The notes beneath the pieces were generated by a model. That model saw only the letters and a list, made by a program, of their open reading frames with translations, did no database searches and was not told where the DNA came from. Shown piece after piece: positions 1-9,696 of a stretch of 64,000 nt of DNA (position 1 is its first letter; every line of letters begins with the position of its first letter). The stretch covers positions 1,514,371 to 1,578,370 of the forward strand of contig NC_023135.1 in assembly GCF_000511355.1 (NCBI RefSeq). The letters run 5' to 3'. The position numbers and the translations under genes are program-made. This DNA comes from Leisingera methylohalidivorans DSM 14336 (GTDB lineage Bacteria > Pseudomonadota > Alphaproteobacteria > Rhodobacterales > Rhodobacteraceae).

Positions 1-1261
1 GGCCGGTGCCTTCCTTAATGCGCTTGTCGGCATATTCAACGATCACAATGGCGCCATCCACCAGCATGCCCACGGCAAGGATCAGTCCGAACATCACCAT
101 GTTGGAAATGGTGACGCCCATTAGCGCCAGAAACGCAAAGCACAGCAGGAACGAGGTCGGGATCGCAAAGCCGACCAGCAGCGCAGCACGGCTGCCAAGC
201 GCAGACAGAACGACGATCATCACCAGCGCCACGGCGGTCAGTACCGAGCCTTCAAGCTGGCTGACCATCGAGCCGACGACGCGGCTTTGATCGTTGGAAG
301 TGCCGACTTTTACCGCGGCCTGCAGTTCCGGCGGCCATTTGGATTTAGAGGCTTCCAGCGTCTCTTTCACCAGGTTGACGGTGTCGATAACATTGTAACC
401 CTTGCGCTTGACCACCTGCAGCGCCACCGTGTCGCCGCCGTTGAACCGGGCGGTGCCGATCCGGTCTTCAAAGGTGAAATTGATCTGCGCCAGTTCCCCA
501 AGGGTAACCACACGGTCGCCGTTGGTTTTGACCGGCAGCTGATAGATATCCTTCACCTCGTCAAAGGAGGAGGGGATCTTGACAGCAAAGGTGCCCTGCG
601 CAGTCGTCACTTCACCTGCCGCAATCAGCTGGTTGTTGTTCTGCACAACATTGATCAGCTCAAGTGCTGTGACATTATAGGCTTCCAGTCGCAGCGGGTC
701 GATCAGCACCTCGACCATTTCGTCGCGGTTGCCGGCGATCCCGGCCTCCAGAACCGCGTCCAGCGCTTCAAGGTCGTCTTGCAAGTCCTTGGCAATGCGC
801 GCCATCGTGCGTTCCGGCACCGCACCGGTCAGGTTGACGATGACGATGGGAAACTCTGAAAAGTTGATTTCGGTGATCGAATACTTCTCGGCGCCTTCGG
901 GAAACTCTGCCTCGGCCTTATCCATGGCGTCGCGGACGTCGGCCATGATCGCGGTCTTGTCCCAGCCGAAGTCGAATTCCAGCGCCACGCCGGCATAGCC
1001 TTCCGCAGCGGTGGAGGTCATTTTGTCGAGCCCGTCGAGATCGGCCAGCTCGGTTTCCATCACCTTGACCATCAGGGTTTCGGCGTCTTCGGCGGAAATG
1101 CCGGGGAAGGGGACTGAGATGAACAGGGCAGGGATTTCGATGTCTGGCTCGCCCTCTTTGGGCAGCATCGAATAGGCGACGCCTCCGACAAGCAGCGAGA
1201 TCGCGATGAAGGCGAGGATCATCCGCGCGCGGCCGGCGGCCCAATCGACGATGCCAATCAC
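1..1261 (-). CDS. RND family efflux permease, N-terminal part (cut by window edge)
   Basis: Inner-membrane proton-driven export pump of the AcrB/HAE superfamily, working with the membrane-fusion protein encoded just before it. Translated from a GTG at 1261, the first ~420 residues read as a typical RND N-terminus: a short cytoplasmic start, TM1 containing ARMILAFIAISLLVG, then a PKEGEPDIEIPALFISVPFPG porter segment (seen in two pieces), a GSMVSQLEGSVLTAV stretch leading to TM2, and a TM4-like run with the family motif around GMLVDGAIVIVEYAD. The start is chosen because GTGA overlaps the stop of the upstream gene by 4 bases, which implies translational coupling. No stop is seen before base 1, so the C-terminal part lies outside the window. 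Substrate cannot be told from sequence. Confidence 0.9.
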   Translation of the reverse strand, partial: MIGIVDWAAGRARMILAFIAISLLVGGVAYSMLPKEGEPDIEIPALFISVPFPGISAEDAETLMVKVMETELADLDGLDKMTSTAAEGYAGVALEFDFGWDKTAIMADVRDAMDKAEAEFPEGAEKYSITEINFSEFPIVIVNLTGAVPERTMARIAKDLQDDLEALDAVLEAGIAGNRDEMVEVLIDPLRLEAYNVTALELINVVQNNNQLIAAGEVTTAQGTFAVKIPSSFDEVKDIYQLPVKTNGDRVVTLGELAQINFTFEDRIGTARFNGGDTVALQVVKRKGYNVIDTVNLVKETLEASKSKWPPELQAAVKVGTSNDQSRVVGSMVSQLEGSVLTAVALVMIVVLSALGSRAALLVGFAIPTSFLLCFAFLALMGVTISNMVMFGLILAVGMLVDGAIVIVEYADKRIKEGTG

Positions 1262-2373
1262 TGTTCAGTCTCCCGGTAGGTGGCCGCCACGGCGACTCCT
1301 TCGGTCACAAAGTCCTGCCCCACCACGATCACATCAACGGTTTCGGGCAGGCCGCCGAGCCAGACGCCGTCGGCCTCATCCCGCAGGAGCTGCACCGGGT
1401 AGAATACCACAGTGCTGTCAGAACCGACAACGCGCACGCCCAGCTTGCCTTCGTTGTTCAAGGTCAGCGCCGATTGCGGCAGCTTGTGCGCGAGCCGGCC
1501 GGCTGAAGAAATCGCTATATCGGCAGTTTGGCCGTCACGGATGCTGAGATCCGGGTTGGGAACGGTGATTTCCACCTCAAAAGTGCGGGTGTTCGGATCG
1601 GCGGAACGGCTGACGAAGGTGACCTCACCCTGCACATGCTGTCCGGTCGCCAGTTCGGCCCCGGCCGTGGCGCCTAGGGTCACCTTGTTCACTTCGGCCT
1701 CGGGCACGTAGCCAACCAGCTTGATGGTGTCGAGCTGGATCACTGTGCCGCACAGGCTGCCGGGCTGAAGCAGGCTTCCCAGCTCGGCGGTGTCGCTTTC
1801 CAGCAGGCCGTCGAAAGGTGCTGTAATGGTCAGGTGGCCGAGTTCTTTTTCTGCAGTCGCCACGGCGGCCAAGGCCGTCCGTTCCGCAGCTTCCGAAGAG
1901 GCCAGCCGGGTTTCCGAGGCGTAACCGCCCTGGGACAGTTTCGCCGCGGCGGTCAGATTGATCCTGGCTTCTTTCAACTGGGCCTGCGCCTGAAGCAGCA
2001 TGGCCGGGCGGATGCCAGGGTCGAGTTCGCACAGCAAGTCACCCTTCTTCACTTGGGCTCCTTTGCGCAAAGGCTCGGAAATCACGGTCGAAGTGATCTC
2101 GGCCCGAACGTCGACCTGGCGGATCGCCTGCGTCTGGCCACGCAGGATGACCGCACTGTCAATGGTGCGCGCCTTGCTTTGCAGAGCCACTACGCCGACT
2201 CGCTTGTCCGAGGCTTCTGCAAGCTGCGGACTTTCAAGCGTTTCCGGCCCGGTCTGGCCGACCTCTGGCGCGTCCTCGCCCCGGGCAAAGGCAATCAGAT
2301 CATCACGCTGAATTATCACCATATAGAGGCCAGCTGTCACAAACACAGCAGTCAGCATCGGAATGATACGCAT
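1258..2373 (-). CDS. RND efflux periplasmic adaptor (membrane-fusion protein)
   Basis: HlyD/AcrA-type adaptor of 371 residues that links the inner-membrane RND pump to an outer-membrane channel. An N-terminal membrane anchor (about residues 4-20, hydrophobic, ending VIIQRDD) is followed by the lipoyl/barrel-sandwich half motif VDVRAEITSTVISEPLRKG, an alpha-helical hairpin (about 115-165) and the second lipoyl half ITAPFDGLLES, then beta-barrel and membrane-proximal domains. A ribosome site AGGAAAC lies upstream of the ATG at 2373. The last codon overlaps the permease start, so the two form one operon read leftwards. No TetR regulator or outer-membrane factor is visible in the window; they may lie beyond base 1. 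Confidence 0.9.
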   Translation of the reverse strand: MRIIPMLTAVFVTAGLYMVIIQRDDLIAFARGEDAPEVGQTGPETLESPQLAEASDKRVGVVALQSKARTIDSAVILRGQTQAIRQVDVRAEITSTVISEPLRKGAQVKKGDLLCELDPGIRPAMLLQAQAQLKEARINLTAAAKLSQGGYASETRLASSEAAERTALAAVATAEKELGHLTITAPFDGLLESDTAELGSLLQPGSLCGTVIQLDTIKLVGYVPEAEVNKVTLGATAGAELATGQHVQGEVTFVSRSADPNTRTFEVEITVPNPDLSIRDGQTADIAISSAGRLAHKLPQSALTLNNEGKLGVRVVGSDSTVVFYPVQLLRDEADGVWLGGLPETVDVIVVGQDFVTEGVAVAATYRETEQ

Positions 2374-2497
2374 GTCGGGCCTTTCTTGTTTCCTGCCGGG
2401 TCACAGGTGCAAAATGCCCCATGACCGGAATATGGCGGGGCCTGCTTACTATGGGAGTCGCGCGTATGTGATAAGCCTGATATAGGAGATGTCCATT

Positions 2498-2517
2498 CTA
2501 AACTAAGTGGTTTAGTT
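2498..2517. promoter_or_regulatory. Inverted repeat upstream of the RND operon, candidate repressor operator
   Basis: CTAAAC at 2498-2503 and GTTTAG at 2510-2515 are perfect reverse complements, and AACTAA (2501-2506) with TTAGTT (2512-2517) form a second overlapping pair. It lies in the 292-base space between the leftward efflux operon and the rightward YfgM-like gene, about 125 bases upstream of the adaptor start. Efflux operons of this family are commonly controlled by TetR-type repressors binding such palindromes; the regulator itself is not seen, so the assignment is inference. Confidence 0.4.
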
Positions 2518-2665
2518 CACATTTCTTTCTTTTCTGGGGTAATAGCCGGCGTTTCTGGTGCAAACGGGCCACTTGGCTTGGCCTTTGAGCCGGGTTAAGA
2601 GGGGCGCAACGCATTTATTACCGGTTTGGGCGGATCGCCCGGGCCGCGCACATCAGGGGCTTTTC

Positions 2666-3337
2666 ATGAGCGATACCGACAGTTTTATCGATGAGGTGAC
2701 CGAAGAGGTCCGCCGTGACCGGCTATTCCTGATGCTGAAACGCTACGGCTGGATTGGCGGCGCTGTGGTGGCGCTGATCGTCGGCGGTGCCGCGCTCCGA
2801 GAGTACAGCAAGGCACAGGACCAGGCCGCGGCCGAGGCCTTGGGGGATGCGATCACCGCCGCGCTGGAAATTGACGGCAGCAGCAGCCAATCCGAAGCGC
2901 TGGCTGCGGTTTCCGCCGAAAGCGCCGGCGGCGCAGCCGTTTTGAAAATGCTTGAAGCCGGTGCGCTGGCGGATGCGGGCAAGCCTGCGGAGGCGGTCGC
3001 CCGGCTGGAGGCTGTGGCGGTCAATGGTGAGCTGCCGCTGATCTACCGCCATATTGCCAGCTTCAAGGCGCTGGCTTTGCAGGCCGGAACCCTGAGCGCC
3101 GACGACCGGCGTCTGCAATATGAGGCGCTGGCCCAGCCGGGCGCACCGCTGGGACTGCTGGCGTCCGAACAGCTGGCGCTGCTGGATATTGAAGCGGGTA
3201 ACACCCCGGCCGCAATCGGGCGGCTCCGGGAGATTGCCGCGGATGCTTCTGTGAGTGCAGACTTGAAAGAACGCGCAACTCAGTTGATTGTGGCGCTTGG
3301 CGGCTCCATGGAGGACGCCTCTGCGCCTGAGGGGTAA
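2666..3337 (+). CDS. YfgM-like TPR membrane protein
   Basis: A 223-residue protein with a short cytoplasmic N-terminus rich in charged residues, one transmembrane helix (about residues 28-46, around WIGGAVVALIVGGAAL) and a periplasmic helical part with TPR-like repeats. This is the architecture of YfgM, an ancillary SecYEG-associated protein that acts with periplasmic chaperones. The start at 2666 is preferred over an in-frame ATG at 2558 because AGGGG sits 8 bases before it and MSDTDSFIDEVTEEVRRD is a natural N-terminus. It is followed directly by bamB, the same order yfgM-bamB-der seen in many proteobacteria, which supports the family call. Confidence 0.8.
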   Translation: MSDTDSFIDEVTEEVRRDRLFLMLKRYGWIGGAVVALIVGGAALREYSKAQDQAAAEALGDAITAALEIDGSSSQSEALAAVSAESAGGAAVLKMLEAGALADAGKPAEAVARLEAVAVNGELPLIYRHIASFKALALQAGTLSADDRRLQYEALAQPGAPLGLLASEQLALLDIEAGNTPAAIGRLREIAADASVSADLKERATQLIVALGGSMEDASAPEG

Positions 3338-3390
3338 GGCGCTCCGCAGATGGGAACTTGCGGAACACGAACGGCAGACAGGGCAGGGCA

Positions 3391-4713
3391 ATGACAAAAA
3401 GCAGAACATTCTCCCGGGCACGGGCTTTTTTGTGCGGCACCGCGGCGGTGGCAATTCTGGCCGCCTGTGCGGAGGAGGAGGTTATCCTGCGCGGAGAACG
3501 CGAGGACATCCGTCCGGAGACCGCAGTTGAGGTGGTCAACCAATCCCGCCCGATTTCTCTGCCCAAGCAAGTGGTAAATGCAAGCTGGGCCCAGGGCCAT
3601 GGCGCCGAGGCCGGACGCACAGCGCATCCTGCACTGGCAGCGGCGCCGCTGCGGATCTGGTCCGCTTCCATCGGAAGCGGCGACGGGCGCCGTCAGCGCA
3701 TCACCGCAACGCCGGTAGTCGGCGGCGGGCGCATTTACGCGCTGGACAGCGCCGCACAGGTTTCGGCGGTGTCGCCGCAGGGACAGGTCTTGTGGCGCAG
3801 CACGCTGATTCCGGCAGCAGATGAGGAGGGCCAGGCCACTGGCGGTGGTCTCGCCTATGATGATGGCGTTCTTTACGTCTCCTCCGGCTATGGCGTGCTG
3901 ACGGCATTGGATGCTGCCGATGGCAGTCTGATCTGGCGTCAGGAACTGGACGCCACTGGCTCGGGCCAGCCGCGGGTCAGCGGCGGCCTGGTCTATCTGG
4001 TGGCCGGGGATGACACCGGCTGGGCTGTCAGGACCAAGGATGGCCGCATTGCCTGGCAGATCGAAGCTTCGCCCTCTGCGTCGAATATCCTGGGGGCGCC
4101 TGCACCTGTTGTGACCAATGATCTGGCGGTCTTTGCTTTTGGGTCCGGGGATCTGATCGCCACTTTCCGCCGCGGCGGCCTGCGCCGCTGGAGCGCGTCG
4201 GTCTCCGGCCAGCGCACCGGCCTGACCCTGTCGCGGATCAGCGATCTGACCGGCGCACCGGTGGTTTCGGGCAAGCGGCTGTATGCCGGCAACCACTCCG
4301 GCCGCACTGTCGCGATCGATCTCGACAGCGGCGACCGGCTGTGGACCGCACGCGAAGGCGCCGCCGGCACCGCATGGCCTGCGGGCGGCAGCCTGTTCCA
4401 GGTCAGCGACCTCAACCAGCTGCTGCGCCTGGATGCGGGCAGCGGCGAAGTGATCTGGGCGGTTGATCTTCCGGGGTTCCTGAAAGACAAGCCGGGCAAG
4501 CGCGGCCGGATCCATGTGCATTACGGGCCGGTGCTGGCAGGCGGGCAGATTGTTGTCGCCTCCAATGACGGGCTTCTGCGCTTCTTCAACCCGCAGGATG
4601 GCGGCCTGATCCGAACCGCCGAGGTGCCGGGCGGCGCCACCACCGCACCGGTTGTTGCAGGGCGCACGCTTTACGTGGTTTCCTCCAAGGGTGAATTGCT
4701 GGCATACCGCTGA
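3391..4713 (+). CDS. bamB: Outer membrane protein assembly factor BamB
   Basis: Lipoprotein of the BAM complex, which inserts beta-barrel proteins into the outer membrane. The 440-residue product has a lipoprotein signal peptide with lipobox L23-A-A-C26, then an eight-bladed PQQ-type beta-propeller visible as repeats such as GGRIYALDSAAQVSAVS, GVLTALDAADGSLIWR, GRTVAIDLDSGDRLW and NQLLRLDAGSGEVIW. The ATG at 3391 gives an intact signal peptide, whereas the in-frame ATG at 3358 would add a stretch before it. It sits 53 bases after the YfgM-like gene and 72 bases before der, probably one operon. Confidence 0.92.
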   Translation: MTKSRTFSRARAFLCGTAAVAILAACAEEEVILRGEREDIRPETAVEVVNQSRPISLPKQVVNASWAQGHGAEAGRTAHPALAAAPLRIWSASIGSGDGRRQRITATPVVGGGRIYALDSAAQVSAVSPQGQVLWRSTLIPAADEEGQATGGGLAYDDGVLYVSSGYGVLTALDAADGSLIWRQELDATGSGQPRVSGGLVYLVAGDDTGWAVRTKDGRIAWQIEASPSASNILGAPAPVVTNDLAVFAFGSGDLIATFRRGGLRRWSASVSGQRTGLTLSRISDLTGAPVVSGKRLYAGNHSGRTVAIDLDSGDRLWTAREGAAGTAWPAGGSLFQVSDLNQLLRLDAGSGEVIWAVDLPGFLKDKPGKRGRIHVHYGPVLAGGQIVVASNDGLLRFFNPQDGGLIRTAEVPGGATTAPVVAGRTLYVVSSKGELLAYR

Positions 4714-4785
4714 GCAGTGTTTCCGGGTGGCGGATACCGCCCGGATGCGTTATGAGCCGCGTCTGAATCGCAGAAAGCTGGTCTG

Positions 4786-6249
4786 ATGTCCTTTACCCTC
4801 GCCATCGTGGGCCGCCCCAATGTGGGCAAGTCCACCCTGTTCAACCGCCTTGTGGGCAAAAAACTGGCCCTGGTCGATGACCAGCCGGGCGTCACGCGCG
4901 ATTTGCGCGAAGGCGAGGCGCGTTTGGGCGATTTGCGGTTCACGGTGATTGATACCGCGGGTCTGGAAGATGCCACCGACAACTCGCTGGAGGGCCGCAT
5001 GCGGCGCCTGACCGAGCGGGCGGTGGATATGGCCGATATCTGCATGTTCATGATCGACGCGCGCACCGGTGTGACGCCGACCGATGAATTGTTTGCCGAC
5101 ATTCTGCGCCGCAAATCCGCCCATGTGATCCTGGTCGCCAACAAGGCCGAAGGCAACGCCGCCGAAGCCGGTGTGCTGGAGGCCTATAGCCTGGGTCTGG
5201 GCGAGCCCCTGCGCTTGTCCGGAGAGCATGGCGAGGGAATGCCGGATCTTTATTCGGTCCTGATGCCGCTGGCGGAGAAGTTTGAATCCGAAGCTGTGGA
5301 TCATTCGCCGGTCACAGATGTGGTGCTGGACGAGGAGATCGGCGAGGACGAGGTCGAGAGCATCCCAGAGCCGACCGATGCCAAGCCGCTGCAGGTTGCT
5401 GTTGTGGGCCGTCCCAACGCGGGCAAGTCGACGCTGATCAACAAGATCCTGGGTGAGGACCGGCTGCTGACCGGACCTGAGGCAGGGATCACCCGCGACG
5501 CGATCTCGCTGCGGATGAATTGGAATGGCGTGCCGATGCGGGTGTTTGACACTGCAGGCATGCGCAAGAAGGCCAAGGTGCAGGAAAAGCTGGAAAAGCT
5601 GTCCGTTTCCGATGGCCTGCGCGCGGTGAAATTCGCCGAGGTTGTGGTGGTGCTGCTGGATGCGGATATCCCGTTTGAGCAGCAGGACCTGCGGATTGCC
5701 GACCTGGCCGAACGCGAAGGCCGGTCGGTTGTTGTCGCGGTAAACAAATGGGACATCGAAGACAACAAGCAGGAAAAGCTGCGCGATTTGAAGGAAGCCT
5801 TCGGCCGCCTGCTGCCGCAGCTGCGCGGCGCGCCTCTGGTGACGGTTTCGGCCAAAACCGGCAAAGGGCTGGACCGGCTGCATGACGCGATCATGCGGGC
5901 CTATCGTGTGTGGAACCGCCGGGTGCCGACCGCGGCGCTGAACCGCTGGCTGGTTGGCATGTTGGAGCAGCACCCGCCGCCAGCGCCCCAGGGCAAGCGG
6001 ATCAAGCTGCGTTACATGACCCAGGCCAAAAGCCGCCCGCCGGGGTTTGTGGTGATGTGCTCGCATCCCGATAAACTGCCGGAAAGCTATACCCGGTATC
6101 TGGTCAACGGGTTGCGCGAGGATTTCGACATGCCGGGCACGCCGATCCGGCTTTATATGCGCGGCCAGGGCGACAAGAACCCCTATAAGGGCAAGCGCGC
6201 CAAGAATGCCGGCGCTTTGGCCAAGCATTTGAACAAGCGCGGCGGCTGA
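4786..6249 (+). CDS. der: Ribosome biogenesis GTPase Der (EngA)
   Basis: Double-GTPase needed for maturation of the 50S ribosomal subunit. The 487-residue protein has two G domains in tandem: G1 motifs GRPNVGKST (about residues 8-16) and GRPNAGKST (about 208-216), G3 motifs DTAG in each, and G4 motifs NKAE and NKWD, followed by the C-terminal KH-like domain ending in a lysine-rich tail ([20 protein letters not shown]). Length and order are typical for the family. It ends the yfgM-bamB-der group and is followed by a strong terminator. Confidence 0.97.
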   Translation: MSFTLAIVGRPNVGKSTLFNRLVGKKLALVDDQPGVTRDLREGEARLGDLRFTVIDTAGLEDATDNSLEGRMRRLTERAVDMADICMFMIDARTGVTPTDELFADILRRKSAHVILVANKAEGNAAEAGVLEAYSLGLGEPLRLSGEHGEGMPDLYSVLMPLAEKFESEAVDHSPVTDVVLDEEIGEDEVESIPEPTDAKPLQVAVVGRPNAGKSTLINKILGEDRLLTGPEAGITRDAISLRMNWNGVPMRVFDTAGMRKKAKVQEKLEKLSVSDGLRAVKFAEVVVVLLDADIPFEQQDLRIADLAEREGRSVVVAVNKWDIEDNKQEKLRDLKEAFGRLLPQLRGAPLVTVSAKTGKGLDRLHDAIMRAYRVWNRRVPTAALNRWLVGMLEQHPPPAPQGKRIKLRYMTQAKSRPPGFVVMCSHPDKLPESYTRYLVNGLREDFDMPGTPIRLYMRGQGDKNPYKGKRAKNAGALAKHLNKRGG

Positions 6250-6320
6250 TCCGGTAAGACCGCGGTGCTCCCGCTGGTCCTGCGGCATTCCCGAAAGAAT
6301 ACCTTGGCCCGTTGGGCCCG

Positions 6321-6346
6321 GCGCCGCCCTTTAGGGCGGCGCTTTT
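6321..6346 (+). terminator. Rho-independent terminator of the bamB-der operon
   Basis: A perfect 9-base stem GCGCCGCCC / GGCGGGCGC-type pair (6321-6329 with 6334-6342, loop TTTA) followed by TTTT, 72 bases after the der stop codon. Confidence 0.9.
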
Positions 6347-6463
6347 GCGTTGCGCGGGGTTGCGCGGTCTTTTGCCTGCCGTTTGCCCAGCATCTCTTGC
6401 CTGTATTTGCTTCACCGCTGCAGATTGCTACCCTTCAAGTTGAATGGTTTAACCGGTGATAAT

Positions 6464-6479
6464 CTTGTTTTTGAACAAG
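6464..6479. promoter_or_regulatory. Perfect inverted repeat upstream of the desaturase gene
   Basis: CTTGTT (6464-6469) and AACAAG (6474-6479) form a perfect 16-base palindrome with a 4-base centre, about 80 bases before the desaturase ATG in an AT-rich promoter-like stretch. It has no T-run, so it does not look like a terminator. It could be an operator for the desaturase; no binding protein is known from this sequence. Confidence 0.35.
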
Positions 6480-6558
6480 GCCGGGTTATCTGGAAAATTA
6501 CTTAGGACGGAATGCGCGCTTGGCATAGCTGTCACGCATCGGCTTTAGGGACGGGGTC

Positions 6559-7512
6559 ATGGATCTGAGGGCACATACGCGTCAATTCGCACGACAGGAC
6601 AACCGGCTGGCCTTGCTCAGCTATTTCGGCACTTTTGCGGTCTATTTTGCAGCGCTTGCCGTGGCTGTTGCCTATGCGGACCAGTGGTTCCTGATGCTGC
6701 CGGCAGGCGTGATTTTTGCCTTTGCCGCAGTGCGGCTTTATGTGCTGCAGCATGACACCGGGCATCATTCCTTGTTTGAAACCCGGCTCCAGAACGAGAT
6801 TGCCGGCCATGTGCTGTCTCCTTTCACATTTGCGCCGTTTGAGGTTATGAAACAGAACCACAACCTGCATCACTCCAACATCGGCAACTTGGAACACCGC
6901 GAGACGGGGGAGATCCACACCATGACCGTGCGGGAGTGGGCCAAGGCCGGGGTCTGGGACCGGCTCGGCTACCGTCTGTACCGCAATCCGTTTGTGCTGG
7001 TGCCGCTGGGTGCGGCGTTCACTTACTTCATCCGCTATCGCTGGCCCAAGAATACCCGGCGCTTTGGTGCGGTGGGGGTGATCCTGCACAATCTTGTGAT
7101 CGTGGCCTTGCTGGGCCTTCTTTACCGGGTGGCTGGGATGACCGGGATCTGGGTCTGGCTGGTGTTTTCTTTCCTTGGCGGCATGATCGGAGTGTTCCTG
7201 GTTTATCTGCAGCATAATTTTGAGGACACCTATTGGGACCGCCGTCCGGACCTAAACCCGCAGGTTGCAGCGCTGCAGGGGTCTTCCTGCCTGGATTTCG
7301 GCTGGGCCTTCGACATGGCGGTGGCCAATATCACCCTGCATGATATCCACCATTATAATGCCCGCATCCCGTCGTACCGGCTGCGCCAGTGCCACTACAG
7401 CCTGCCGCCGGAATTGGGGCTGCGCCGGATTAAATTTGGCGAAGCGGTCCGGGCGCTGACGCTGAAGTTGTGGGACGAGGACAAAAAATGCCTGGTGCCC
7501 TTTCCAAGCTGA
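6559..7512 (+). CDS. Membrane fatty acid desaturase
   Basis: A 317-residue integral membrane di-iron desaturase that would introduce a double bond into acyl chains of membrane lipids. Three histidine boxes are visible: HDTGHH (H65, H69, H70), HNLHH (H101, H104, H105) with a further H downstream in NLEHR, and HDIHH near residue 258. Hydrophobic spans lie at about 18-60, 145-190 and 200-220. Length is at the short end for the family but complete. It stands alone between two terminator-bounded units, with its own promoter region. Position specificity and substrate (acyl-CoA, phospholipid or carotenoid-type) cannot be read from sequence. Confidence 0.88.
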   Translation: MDLRAHTRQFARQDNRLALLSYFGTFAVYFAALAVAVAYADQWFLMLPAGVIFAFAAVRLYVLQHDTGHHSLFETRLQNEIAGHVLSPFTFAPFEVMKQNHNLHHSNIGNLEHRETGEIHTMTVREWAKAGVWDRLGYRLYRNPFVLVPLGAAFTYFIRYRWPKNTRRFGAVGVILHNLVIVALLGLLYRVAGMTGIWVWLVFSFLGGMIGVFLVYLQHNFEDTYWDRRPDLNPQVAALQGSSCLDFGWAFDMAVANITLHDIHHYNARIPSYRLRQCHYSLPPELGLRRIKFGEAVRALTLKLWDEDKKCLVPFPS

Positions 7513-7708
7513 GGTCTTCCTCTGTTGGAACGGGCGGCGGGCAGCACCGGCGCTCGAGGGCATCTGATCAGGGTGAAACGGGAAACCGCAGCTGCACAGC
7601 ATCCCCAGTGCCGGAACCAGACCTGCGGTGATGCTGCTGCAGGCTGAAAAGGATCAGAGGGCTGAGGCCGCCAGCCCGGCCGTATTTGGAAAGAAGGAGA
7701 CCCGGCCC

Positions 7709-8041
7709 GTGACTGGAAAGACGCCAGGCAAGAAAGTGGTAAACCCACCGGCAGATAAAGCAACTGATGCATTGCAGGACGAGCTGAACGCCAAACTGGA
7801 AGCTGCCGAGGCCGCGCGCCGGGCAGCCGAGGAAAAGGCCGCTAAGGCGCAGGCCAAGGCGCGGAAGGCCAAGCGAAAAGCGGCGCAGCTGGCGGTGGAT
7901 TTTGCAGCAGCAAGAATGAAAGCCAAGCAAAAGGCGAAGAAGGTCAAAGCGAAGGCAAAAAAAGCTATTGAAAAGGAAAAGGCAAAAGCTCAGTCAATTC
8001 TTGAAGCCAAGGGGGGCGGGAAGAAGAAGCTGAAGAAATAG
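7709..8041 (+). CDS. Lys/Ala-rich small basic protein, histone H1-like composition
   Basis: A 110-residue low-complexity protein made almost wholly of Ala, Lys, Glu, Arg and Gln, with repeats such as KAKKVKAKAKKAIEKEKAKA and a strongly basic C-terminus GGGKKKLKK. It should form a long charged helix. I start it at the GTG 7709 because AAGGAG lies 9 bases upstream; an ATG at 7628 in frame would add 27 residues of ordinary composition. Such composition is known in bacterial H1-like nucleoid proteins, but also in unrelated helical proteins, so nucleoid binding is only a suggestion. It shares a bidirectional terminator with serS. Confidence 0.6.
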   Translation: MTGKTPGKKVVNPPADKATDALQDELNAKLEAAEAARRAAEEKAAKAQAKARKAKRKAAQLAVDFAAARMKAKQKAKKVKAKAKKAIEKEKAKAQSILEAKGGGKKKLKK

Positions 8042-8061
8042 CCTTAACGCTCTGAGCAATA

Positions 8062-8088
8062 AAAACGGCGCCCCTTGGGCGCCGTTTT
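8062..8088. terminator. Bidirectional terminator between the Lys-rich gene and serS
   Basis: Perfect 12-base stem AAAACGGCGCCC / GGGCGCCGTTTT (8062-8073 and 8077-8088) with a CTT loop. A-run on one side and T-run on the other let it serve both converging genes. Confidence 0.92.
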
Positions 8089-8110
8089 CTGTATCGTTTT
8101 TGCGTGTGTG

Positions 8111-9403
8111 TCAGGCCAGTGCGCCATCCGCGGTCAGGGTCAGCTTGCCGCCCAGATAAGGTGCCAGAACCTCTGGCAGCGTGACCGAACCGTCCGCCTG
8201 CTGGCCGTTCTCCAGCACTGCGATCAGGCAGCGGCCCACTGCCAGACCGGATCCGTTCAGCGTGTGCAAGAACTGCGGCTTGCCGCCATCTGCGGGCTTG
8301 AAGCGCGCATTCATCCGGCGGGCCTGGAAGTCGCCGCAGACCGAAACCGAAGAGATCTCGCGATAGGTCTTCTGGCCGGGCACCCAGACCTCGATGTCGT
8401 GGGTCTTTCTGGCGCCGAACCCCATGTCGCCGGTGCACAGAACAATGGTGCGGTAGGGCAGGCCCAACCGTTCCAGGATGTTCTCTGCGCAACGGGTCAT
8501 GCGCTCATGCTCATCGCCGCTTTTGTCAGGATGCGTGACCGAAACCATTTCGACCTTTTCGAACTGGTGCTGGCGCAGCATTCCGGAGGTGTCCTTGCCG
8601 GCCGAACCGGCCTCGGAGCGGAAGCACTGGGTGTGCGCCACATAGCGGCGGGGCAGGTAGCCTTCTTCGACTGTCATGCCGTTGACGATATTGGTCAGCG
8701 TGACCTCGGCAGTCGGAACCAGCCACCAGCCGTCGGTGGTTTTATAGCTGTCTTCGCCGAACTTGGGCAGCTGGCCGGTGCCGTACATCATCTCTTCGCG
8801 CACCAAAACCGGGGTCCAGGCCTCAGTAAGACCGTTCTCGTCCACATGGGTGTTGATCATGAACTGCGCCAGGGCGCGATGGATGCGGGCGACTGCACCC
8901 GACAGCACCACAAACCTGCTGCCGGACAGTTTGGCCGCAACCTCAAAATCCATGCCGGGCTTCACGCCTTCGATCTCGAAATGCTCCTTGGCCTCGAAGC
9001 CGAGTTCCTTTGGTTCGCCCCAGCGGCGGATTTCGACATTGTCGTCTTCATCCTTGCCGTCCGGCACGTCGTCAAACGGCAGGTTCGGGATGGTCATCAG
9101 CATATCGGTCAGTTGCTGATCCAGCTCCTTGGCTTCGGCGTTCATCTTGGCGACTTCGGCCTTCTTTTCGGCCACCAGCGCCCGCAGACGTTCAAACTCG
9201 GTCTCGTCGCCGCGGCCCTTGGCTGCGCCGACTTCCTTGGAGGCCTTGTTCTGCTGGGCCTGGGCGGTTTCTGCCGCCTGGATTTTGGCGCGGCGCGACT
9301 CATCCAGTGCCAGGATCTCGGATGACACGCCCGCATCCCCGCGCCGCGCCACAGCGGCGTCGAATGCGGCAGGGTTCTCGCGGATAGCGCGGATGTCATG
9401 CAT
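8111..9403 (-). CDS. serS: Seryl-tRNA synthetase
   Basis: Class II aminoacyl-tRNA synthetase charging tRNA-Ser. The 430-residue protein begins [20 protein letters not shown], has the long N-terminal coiled-coil arm (about residues 30-100, Ala/Glu/Lys rich), and the class II core including [12 protein letters not shown], the motif 2 region [15 protein letters not shown] and motif 3 [25 protein letters not shown] precedes the ATG by 8 bases. Monocistronic, ending at the shared terminator. Confidence 0.97.
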   Translation of the reverse strand: MHDIRAIRENPAAFDAAVARRGDAGVSSEILALDESRRAKIQAAETAQAQQNKASKEVGAAKGRGDETEFERLRALVAEKKAEVAKMNAEAKELDQQLTDMLMTIPNLPFDDVPDGKDEDDNVEIRRWGEPKELGFEAKEHFEIEGVKPGMDFEVAAKLSGSRFVVLSGAVARIHRALAQFMINTHVDENGLTEAWTPVLVREEMMYGTGQLPKFGEDSYKTTDGWWLVPTAEVTLTNIVNGMTVEEGYLPRRYVAHTQCFRSEAGSAGKDTSGMLRQHQFEKVEMVSVTHPDKSGDEHERMTRCAENILERLGLPYRTIVLCTGDMGFGARKTHDIEVWVPGQKTYREISSVSVCGDFQARRMNARFKPADGGKPQFLHTLNGSGLAVGRCLIAVLENGQQADGSVTLPEVLAPYLGGKLTLTADGALA

Positions 9404-9696
9404 GAGAGTCTCTCCTAGCGTTGAATGATGATTTGAATCAGTAGGCCCATCCTATGACGCAAGGGTGAACAAAGGGGAAGGGGTGCGCACGGTCTATGTG
9501 CAACTTGGGATTTTTCGGAACTGCGGCAGCGTATTGGAGCGCCATTCCCGGTACGGCGCCAAGGCAAACCTGCGATGGCTTATCCCGGCTGCGCTTTTGC
9601 AGTGCGCCAGCCTTGCAACCTATCCACCCAGCGCATAGGTTCCGCTGCAAAATTCCGGTGTGAAACCTCATGCCGCTTTGACAGAAGGAATATCCC

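Noticed and set aside
8075..9325. 416-codon rightward frame opposite serS
   Set aside because: Antisense shadow; starts inside the shared terminator and has no recognisable domain.
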